Below, piece after piece: positions 7,412 to 11,500 of a stretch of 11,500 nucleotides of DNA. Position numbers and translations under genes: made by a program. The stretch comes from Bacteroidales bacterium (lineage in GTDB: Bacteria > Bacteroidota > Bacteroidia > Bacteroidales > ML635J-15). Numbering within the stretch: position 1 is the first letter of the stretch; the number at the start of each line of letters is the position of its first letter. The notes beneath the pieces are model-generated. The model did not search any database. It was given only the letters and a program-made list of their open reading frames with translations, and was not told the DNA's origin. The stretch lies in NCBI GenBank assembly GCA_028696755.1, contig JAQVGK010000054.1, positions 1 through 11,500 on the forward strand, given 5' to 3'.

Positions 7412-8248
7412 CTATTTTACAATTTCATCAACATTATCGACAAAATTATTGTACAATTCTCTATTTTTCAAGTTATGCTTTCTGTCAAGCAATAAATTTT
7501 CCAAGAAACGAATAAGAAATTCATTTGTAGCATATGTATTTTTTGTATGATTTCTATAATTAGCTCTTACCAAAGCATTTCTAAAATACATTGAATGCTC
7601 AGCAAATAAATTACTGTTTAATTCGAAGCCAAATGTGCGTAAATATTTTATTAAAAAAACAGCAGTTGTTCGGGTATTGCCTTCTCCGAAAATGTGAATT
7701 TGCCAAAGGGAAGAAATAAAATTTGCTATGTGCGCTAAAACTTCTTGCTGACTTAATCCTTTATAGCTAAACTTTTTTTCTTGTTCAAAATCATATTCCA
7801 ATGTAGCTTTTAAGCTGTCAGCACTTCCATATAGAACAGTTTCTCCATCTAGTACCCACTCTTGTTTGGTAATGTTGTAATCGCGAATTTTACCTGCAAA
7901 TTTATAAATACCCAAGAATAACCTACGATGAATAGCAATGTACTCTGCTGGTGAAAACGTAAATGATTGTTCACTCAGAATTTCTGCAATTCGCATTGAA
8001 ACTTTATCTGCTTCTTCAGTTCGGTCCTCACTAATATGGACAGGTTGCTGTTTATAATAAGTTTCAATGCGCTCTTTTACCTGAGAAATGCTAATTTTGC
8101 CCTCAATGTTTTGTCTAGCAGTTGCTATGAGATAATTAGATGGTTTTAGACCATCTACTTCTTGTAAGCCAATAGCTATTTTCCAATGCTTTGCTTTTTC
8201 TGCTTTCCCTGGTTCTCCCTGCCGCAAATATTCTTCAAAACTGTCCAT
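7412..8248 (-). CDS. Fic family protein (predicted AMP transferase)
   Basis: The 278-residue product contains the Fic core: HIFGEGNTRT (185-194) supplies catalytic His185, Glu189, Asn191 and Arg193, and the preceding flap segment is around 125-150 (NITKQEWVLDGETVLYGSAD). Fic enzymes usually transfer AMP from ATP to a hydroxyl of a target protein. The second arginine of the textbook HxFx(D/E)GNGRxxR is replaced (R-T-T-A), as in other EGNTRT-type Fic proteins. The N-terminal ~65 residues (GLQEVDGLKPS at 27-37, then TARQNIEGKIS at 43-53) resemble the VbhA-antitoxin-like helices found fused to some Fic proteins, but neither place gives a perfect [S/T]xxxE[G/N] inhibitory motif. Self-inhibition is therefore possible, not shown. 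A good promoter lies at 8270-8300, and a lipoprotein gene follows after 10 nt. Confidence 0.88.
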   Translation of the reverse strand: MDSFEEYLRQGEPGKAEKAKHWKIAIGLQEVDGLKPSNYLIATARQNIEGKISISQVKERIETYYKQQPVHISEDRTEEADKVSMRIAEILSEQSFTFSPAEYIAIHRRLFLGIYKFAGKIRDYNITKQEWVLDGETVLYGSADSLKATLEYDFEQEKKFSYKGLSQQEVLAHIANFISSLWQIHIFGEGNTRTTAVFLIKYLRTFGFELNSNLFAEHSMYFRNALVRANYRNHTKNTYATNEFLIRFLENLLLDRKHNLKNRELYNNFVDNVDEIVK

Positions 8249-8269
8249 TTTTCATTCTTAATCAATTGT

Positions 8270-8300
8270 CAAAGTTAATCAAAATTTTTCTATTTTCAAA
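8270..8300 (-). promoter_or_regulatory. Promoter of the fic-lipoprotein unit
   Basis: On the minus strand TTTG (complement of 8297-8300), 19 nt, then TAACTTTG (complement of 8270-8277). The -7 box ends 21 nt before the fic ATG. Confidence 0.6.
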
Positions 8301-8345
8301 GCAATTTGTCAGATTTCACAAAAGTGTCGGTCATCATAAAACAAC

Positions 8346-8381
8346 AAAAAAAACGGACAAACCCTAAAGCCCATCCGTTTT
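8346..8381 (-). terminator. Intrinsic terminator of the tnaA remnant
   Basis: On the minus strand AAAACGGA pairs with TCCGTTTT (8374-8381 with 8350-8357) around a 16-nt loop, and the T run continues to 8346. It begins 20 nt past the tryptophanase stop codon and separates that gene from fic. Confidence 0.75.
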
Positions 8382-8400
8382 CTAAATATTGTGATTTAGC

Positions 8401-8622
8401 TTACGCCTTTTTCATCTCAACAGTAAAGTGACGCATTATTGGCGCTTCCCAAGTAATTTCGACGCCGGAAGTAATTTCGTGGCGACGATCGAACACATTT
8501 TTAAGTGCTACAGCAATATAATCCATGTGATTGTTTGTGTATACTCTGCGTGGAATTGCAAGTCTTAATAATTCGAGTTTTGGATAACGATTTTCACGTG
8601 TAACTGGATCGCGGTCGGCTAG
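8401..8622 (-). pseudogene. tnaA: 3' remnant of tryptophanase (tryptophan/tyrosine lyase family)
   Basis: The frame ending with TAA at 8403-8401 reads LADRDPVTRENRYPKLELL, RLAIPRRVYTNNHMDYIAVA, LKNVFDRRHEITSGVEITWE and APIMRHFTVEMKKA. This matches the C-terminal end of tryptophanase, a PLP enzyme that splits tryptophan to indole, pyruvate and ammonia (E. coli TnaA ends in RHFTAKLKEV). Only about 73 of roughly 460 codons remain; the PLP-binding lysine and everything else upstream are gone. Upstream the frame hits a TGA at 8628-8626 and homology stops between about 8617 and 8626. The remnant has no frameshift or internal stop and keeps its terminator, so the break looks recent. The rest of the gene is not in the window. 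Tyrosine phenol-lyase of the same family is the alternative name. Confidence 0.85.
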
Positions 8623-8641
8623 AAATCAAACTTATAAAATT

Positions 8642-9631
8642 TTATTTTTTTGATTTGAGTACTGCATCTTTAGAAATCTTTTTGATAGAATCGAGATATG
8701 CCTCCTCGACTGGTGATAATGTCTTTAATTGAAATTTACGATATTCTATTTCAGCTTTCTCTAATGCTTTATCGTGGCTAATACTTCCTGAATCAGTTAA
8801 CGTTCCTTTACCGTAAATTGAGGTAAATCTATCGAGTTCGACTATCCAATCACTCATTTTCATAGGCAGTTGTTCAATGGCCTTTAATTCAGCTAAATCA
8901 AAAAAAGCAGAAACCATACGATTAAGTCTTGCCAATTCGTCATTATTTAAATAATTTTTCGCTATAGAAATGTCCTTTTTTGTAGGGAATGCCCCATTAA
9001 AACTAGTTAACCCCATAAATTCTTGCTCAGCATTTGCACGAGAAAAAATTAACTCCGCCGCTGTTTGCATATTCACAGCATAATGCAATTTATTTTGTAC
9101 AATTTTGAAAAACCTAACCGACTCATTACTTTTCGGGTCATAATCAATACTTGTTGCATATAAATCTAGCACTTGTCGATAAACAACTTTTTCGCTGCTA
9201 CGAATATCCCTAATCCTATCCAGTAACTCCTTCCAATAGGTCCCGCCACCTAAGCCTTTTAGCCTTTCATCATCCATAGCAAACCCTTTGATGATATATT
9301 CTTTAAGTCGTTGTGTTGCCCATTTACGAAACTCGGTACCCCTCAAAGACTTTACACGATATCCAACCGAAATAATCACATCCAAATTGTAATAATTCGT
9401 TGGCTTAGTAGAAAAATCGGAAATTCCGATTTTTCTTAATGTATCATTCTCAACTAATTCTCCTTCTTTGTAAATATTTAAAATATGTTCATTTATAGTT
9501 GATTTGGATTTCGCAAACAACAAAGACATTTGTTCGATTGTAAGCCAAACAGACTCATCCTCCATAATTACATCAACAGATATTTTCTCGTCAGTGGTCT
9601 TAAATATTATAATTTCTGAATGCTTCCTCAT
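8642..9631 (-). CDS. RhuM family protein, copy 2
   Basis: 329 residues and a clear full-length paralogue of the protein at 1850-2875. It shares the HTH-like VWLTIEQMSLLFAKSKSTIN (28-47), YNLDVIISVGYRV (81-93), GGGTYWKELLDRIRDIRSSE (128-147), YATSIDYDPKS (158-168) and the QTAAELIFSRANAEQEFMG block (189-207). The segment before YNLD differs entirely: RKIGISDFSTKPTNY here against RTCRNFRQVRQEGN... in copy 1, yet both are encoded by a palindrome with the same core. Molecular function is unknown; DNA binding is inferred from the N-terminus. Its stop codon is about 20 nt from the point where tnaA homology ends, so it was probably brought in with, or by, whatever broke tnaA. No clear consensus promoter is seen upstream. 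Confidence 0.87.
   Translation of the reverse strand: MRKHSEIIIFKTTDEKISVDVIMEDESVWLTIEQMSLLFAKSKSTINEHILNIYKEGELVENDTLRKIGISDFSTKPTNYYNLDVIISVGYRVKSLRGTEFRKWATQRLKEYIIKGFAMDDERLKGLGGGTYWKELLDRIRDIRSSEKVVYRQVLDLYATSIDYDPKSNESVRFFKIVQNKLHYAVNMQTAAELIFSRANAEQEFMGLTSFNGAFPTKKDISIAKNYLNNDELARLNRMVSAFFDLAELKAIEQLPMKMSDWIVELDRFTSIYGKGTLTDSGSISHDKALEKAEIEYRKFQLKTLSPVEEAYLDSIKKISKDAVLKSKK
9410..9436. repeat. Perfect 27-nt palindrome inside RhuM-2 coding sequence
   Basis: Arms AGAAAAATCGGAA (9410-9422) and TTCCGATTTTTCT (9424-9436) flank one central base (9423). It encodes residues 66-74, with the centre at the second base of the Ile70 codon. The core is the same as in the palindrome at 2637-2665, the outer arms are not. 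Confidence 0.95.
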
Positions 9632-10221
9632 TTGAAACTTTATTTTTAAGCAAGGTATAATTTTAATTTGAAAAAGAGCTAAAATAATAAAAATTCAGTT
9701 GATTATTTAGGTGCCAATTTATTAATATTTTCTATTTTGGGCATTTCGACACTTCTGTAAACTCAGTGCAGGCAAGCTCAACACATCTCATGGAGCATGG
9801 AGCATGCGATTTTTAATTCGTACAGTTTTCCAAAGTTATTTCACTCAACCAGCTAAATAATTACAAATTCAGATAAGTTTTATTCCTTTTATGACATGAT
9901 TTCGTTTCCTCCTATTTTTTTCACAGTTTAAAATTTAATTCAGATAAAAATAAGGGGCACAAAACGAACTGTACAATTTCACAATCAACAAAAAAACGCT
10001 GAAACTATTGAACGACAAAGCTCACAGAAGTTTGCAAAAAAAACGCAAAATAAAACAAAGTGTACGATTCCTTTAATTTTGGTTTAATTAATGTCTCCGA
10101 AATCTCTCACAAGTTTAATTACACTTTAATAATCAATTAAATAATGCTTAAATAACAATTAAAACCGCATAAAATAAGTGAATTAAGCAACTTATTGCAA
10201 TAAATATTAGCTAAAGTAAAT

Positions 10222-10245
10222 GCCAGCCAAAAGCTGGCTTTTTTT
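10222..10245 (+). terminator. Orphan intrinsic terminator on the plus strand
   Basis: GCCAGC (10222-10227), loop CAAAA, GCTGGC (10233-10238), then seven T. On the minus strand no T tract follows, so it serves a plus-strand transcript, yet no plus-strand gene is visible upstream. It may end a non-coding RNA or block read-through into the regulator region. Confidence 0.75.
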
Positions 10246-10290
10246 GTGAGAAAATTTGCGCACAATTTGTTTTAAAAACAATTGCTTACT

Positions 10291-10317
10291 CTCAATGGTT
10301 ACTCAATGGTTACTCAA
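10291..10317. repeat. Tandem 11-mer repeat
   Basis: CTCAATGGTTA at 10291-10301 and 10302-10312, followed by a partial copy CTCAA (10313-10317). Such short direct repeats can be protein-binding sites near element ends; nothing here proves that. Confidence 0.6.
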
Positions 10318-10532
10318 AAAAATGTAAATTGAAATATAGTACGGTAGTCTGTAAAATAAAAAAAACACAAAAAAAACAAGCAAAATAAAATAATAGTGAA
10401 CCTGTAAAACAACTAAAATAAAATATGATTAGGCGAAAGCCCTTTAATTGTAGTGTTTTTGAATAAATAAGGCAATCGTTTCGTGTGTGTTACGGAAATA
10501 TGATAATTGTGTGTGTGATTTTGCCGTTTATT

Positions 10533-11030
10533 TCAACTTTGCGTTCTACTTTTATCAGTTGCACACTGTGGAGTTTTGGGTGATGACTTTTTAAGGATTG
10601 TTATTAAATCCTTTTGTGCGTTAATTGTTTCTTTTTGTTCGGATAAACGTTCGGCATATTCAGCTAATCTGTTTCTAAGCTCATCAATTTCATGTTTCAT
10701 TGCACCTATAATATTATTAAGGTGTTCTGTTTCGCTAAAATCTTTTTCCATTTTGCTTGAATGATGCCATTTGCCGGCCTCAACTTCTTTGTCGTGTTGC
10801 TTAATCTCATCTTCAGACATTAACTCAGGATTTTTCAACATTGGTCCTTTTCCTGATAATAACCAAACTGGGTTTATGTCAGGAAAAACAGAGAGTATAA
10901 TCTCTACCTTACTAGCTCCAACATCTTGAACTTTATCTAAAAAGCCATTAGAGAGGCCAGTCATTAAGTAAAACTTACGCTTATTTAGCCCTTTACTATC
11001 AATGATTTGGAGTATTCGTTCAACTATCAT
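10533..11030 (-). CDS. CI-like phage/mobile-element repressor without peptidase domain
   Basis: With the ATG at 11030 the product has 165 residues: MIVERILQIIDSKGLNKRKF... An upstream GTG at 11069 would add 13 hydrophobic residues but lies in the divergent promoter region, so ATG is preferred. Residues 1-60 form a helix-turn-helix domain of the Bacteroidota prophage type, ending in FPDINPVWLLSGKGPML (49-65), a very typical tail for these repressors. Residues about 100-147 (heptad-rich, LNNIIGAMKHEIDELRNRLA onward) look like a coiled coil for oligomerisation. There is no LexA/S24 peptidase domain, so induction by RecA-driven self-cleavage is unlikely. It is divergent from the Cro-like gene, as in a lysis-lysogeny switch. 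Confidence 0.75.
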   Translation of the reverse strand: MIVERILQIIDSKGLNKRKFYLMTGLSNGFLDKVQDVGASKVEIILSVFPDINPVWLLSGKGPMLKNPELMSEDEIKQHDKEVEAGKWHHSSKMEKDFSETEHLNNIIGAMKHEIDELRNRLAEYAERLSEQKETINAQKDLITILKKSSPKTPQCATDKSRTQS

Positions 11031-11062
11031 GATTAAAAAATATAGTAAATAATCAAAATAAA

Positions 11063-11094
11063 TTTGCACATATAGATTATATACTCTATATTTG
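11063..11094 (+). promoter_or_regulatory. Rightward early promoter
   Basis: TTTG (11063-11066), 20 nt, then TATATTTG (11087-11094), an exact Bacteroidota consensus. It drives the Cro-like gene and the structured RNA behind it; the start should lie near 11098-11101. Confidence 0.7.
11070..11091. promoter_or_regulatory. Candidate repressor operator
   Basis: ATATAGA (11070-11076) and TCTATAT (11085-11091) are perfect inverted arms around 8 nt, lying between the -33 and -7 elements of the rightward promoter. The CI-like or Cro-like protein is the likely binder (inference). Confidence 0.45.
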
Positions 11095-11136
11095 CATCGT
11101 ATTCAATTTAAACTTAACGCAAAAATACTAAAATTT

Positions 11137-11331
11137 ATGACAGACACAAGGATTATTGTTAGGCACGGAGAGATAAGCAAAATAGCAAAAATATTCGGCA
11201 CGTCTCTTCCTCGCGTGAAGAGAGCCTTAAGGGGAGTTAAGACAGTAACTGATTATCAAAAAATACGAAAATGCGCGATTGAACGTGGAGGAGTTGAAGT
11301 CAGCGAGGTAAAAAACAACAACGCGGGATAA
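11137..11331 (+). CDS. Small Cro-like HTH regulator
   Basis: 64 residues starting MTDTRIIVRHGEISKIAKIF. The chosen ATG is 43 nt after the -7 box; the earlier TTG at 11092 is inside that box and cannot be the start. Residues about 13-34 (ISKIAKIFGTSLPRVKRALRG) form a helix-turn-helix, and the tail (KIRKCAIERGGVEV) matches the small regulators that stand opposite the repressor in Bacteroidota prophages, as I recall them. It probably opposes the CI-like protein at the shared operator. The last three codons overlap the 5' strand of the tRNA-like fold. Confidence 0.7.
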   Translation: MTDTRIIVRHGEISKIAKIFGTSLPRVKRALRGVKTVTDYQKIRKCAIERGGVEVSEVKNNNAG

Positions 11332-11389
11332 ATCCGAAAGGTAGCGGAGTAACTCTCACTCATGTGGGGTTCGAATCCCCACACCCGCA
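11323..11389 (+). ncRNA. tRNA-like RNA structure, non-canonical
   Basis: GCGGG (11323-11327) pairs with CCCGC (11384-11388), followed by a discriminator-like A (11389). TCCG (11333-11336) and CGGA (11345-11348) form a D-arm with loop AAAGGTAG containing the usual GG. TGTGGGG (11363-11369) and CCCCACA (11377-11383) form a T-arm whose loop is TTCGAAT, the standard TTCRANY. T-arm plus acceptor make 12 stacked pairs, as in tRNA. The total is 67 nt, about 9 short: the middle (GAGTAACTCTCACTC, 11347-11361) gives at best a 4-bp anticodon-like hairpin that competes with the D-stem. Positions 6 and 7 of the acceptor are mismatched under a 5-bp T-stem reading. The region is GC-rich in an AT-rich context. 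A functional decoding tRNA is unlikely. Confidence 0.5.
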
Positions 11390-11459
11390 CAAGGTCTAGA
11401 GGCAAATAGAGAGAACGACCATTAGCAACGCGGCACGTAACCAGCGGCACGAAGGTGAC
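11390..11459 (+). ncRNA. Structured leader between Cro-like gene and next gene
   Basis: A GC-rich untranslated stretch with GGTC (11393-11396) able to pair with GACC (11417-11420) and a direct repeat GCGGCACG at 11430-11437 and 11444-11451. It runs straight into the terminator at 11460. It may be the 3' part of one RNA with the tRNA-like fold, or an attenuator for genes beyond the edge. No known RNA family is recognised. Confidence 0.35.
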
Positions 11460-11481
11460 AGCCAGGAGAGACTGGCTTTTT
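11460..11481 (+). terminator. Intrinsic terminator or attenuator
   Basis: AGCCAG (11460-11465), a 6-nt loop, CTGGCT (11472-11477), then T to 11481. An ATGAAAA at 11494 could begin the next plus-strand gene, which would place this terminator in its leader. Confidence 0.7.
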
Positions 11482-11500
11482 AAAACAAGTTGTATGAAAA

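Larger units (their letters stand above)
9632..10532. other. 900-nt AT-rich stretch without recognisable genes
   Basis: No convincing coding frame on either strand and no sign of the missing tnaA 5' part. What it holds: a short tandem repeat CATGGAG twice plus CATG (9789-9806), an orphan plus-strand terminator (10222-10245), an A/T-rich palindrome (10267-10281), a tandem 11-mer (10291-10317), the small hairpin GGCGAAAGCC (10435-10444) and GT-rich tracts (about 10482-10520). It could contain an element end or an untranslated RNA ending at 10245. Confidence 0.5.

Noticed and set aside
8623..9720. RhuM-2 as a transposon in its own right
   Set aside because: No transposase or integrase, no terminal inverted repeats and no second tnaA junction are visible; RhuM is not a known recombinase.
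9789..9806. CATGGAG tandem repeat as a CRISPR or functional array
   Set aside because: Two 7-nt units plus four bases are too short, with no spacers and no cas genes.
10267..10281. TTGTTTT-A-AAAACAA palindrome as an operator
   Set aside because: Very A/T-rich and of simple composition, expected by chance in such sequence, and not at a promoter.
9632..10532. Missing 5' part of tnaA
   Set aside because: No frame in this stretch shows tryptophanase motifs.
11031..11069. GTG start for the CI-like repressor
   Set aside because: It adds a 13-residue hydrophobic tail not expected in this family and runs into the divergent promoter; the ATG at 11030 is better.
11092..11136. TTG start for the Cro-like gene
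   Set aside because: The codon lies inside the -7 promoter box, so it is not transcribed.
11323..11389. Ordinary tRNA gene
   Set aside because: Too short, acceptor pairs 6-67 and 7-66 do not form, and there is no independent 5-bp anticodon stem. Kept only as a tRNA-like structure.
11256..11450. Minus-strand open frame of 64 codons
   Set aside because: It is antisense to the Cro-like gene end and the tRNA-like RNA; the WGFEPH string is the usual product of translating an antisense T-arm.

Overview
The window looks like a piece of a Bacteroidota chromosome, probably from the Bacteroidales/Marinilabiliales side. The evidence is low GC, several promoters of the Bacteroidota type (TTTG or TTG, then 19-20 nt, then TAnnTTTG), little Shine-Dalgarno signal, Bacteroidota-type lipoproteins, and protein families typical of the phylum. 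Every gene from the left edge to about 11030 lies on the minus strand; only the last small gene and the structured RNA after it lie on the plus strand.

From left to right: two palindromic repeats; an intracellular GH13 alpha-amylase-family enzyme (153-1826); a first RhuM-family gene (1850-2875); a tight three-gene unit transcribed right to left, made of an AbiEi-like regulator (5442-4432), an AbiEii-like nucleotidyltransferase (4438-3650, 7-nt overlap) and a YiiX-type cysteine-hydrolase lipoprotein (3644-2982, 5-nt gap); gpsA, glycerol-3-phosphate dehydrogenase (5644-6603); a lipoprotein with a membrane domain (6694-7401) 10 nt behind a Fic-domain AMPylase (7412-8248); the last ~73 codons and terminator of a tryptophanase gene whose 5' part is missing (8401-8622); a second RhuM-family gene (8642-9631) starting its 3' end right at that break; about 900 nt without genes; and a CI-like/Cro-like divergent switch (11030-10533 and 11137-11331) followed by a GC-rich structured RNA region with a tRNA-like fold and a terminator.

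The housekeeping functions (amylase, gpsA, the former tnaA) are interleaved with accessory modules (two RhuM genes, a type IV toxin-antitoxin-like pair, Fic). The broken tnaA next to RhuM-2 and a phage-type switch suggests that a prophage or similar element entered tnaA and that its body continues beyond the right edge; this is inference.

The most unusual signals are: (1) a long perfect palindrome inside each rhuM coding sequence, sharing the core TCGGAAATTCCGA but with different arms and read in different frames; (2) a 67-nt tRNA-like RNA, with T-arm, D-arm and acceptor but no proper anticodon arm, overlapping the end of the Cro-like gene; (3) an AbiE-like pair joined to a YiiX lipoprotein under a promoter carrying three copies of TAGTTTATTG; and (4) the tnaA remnant.
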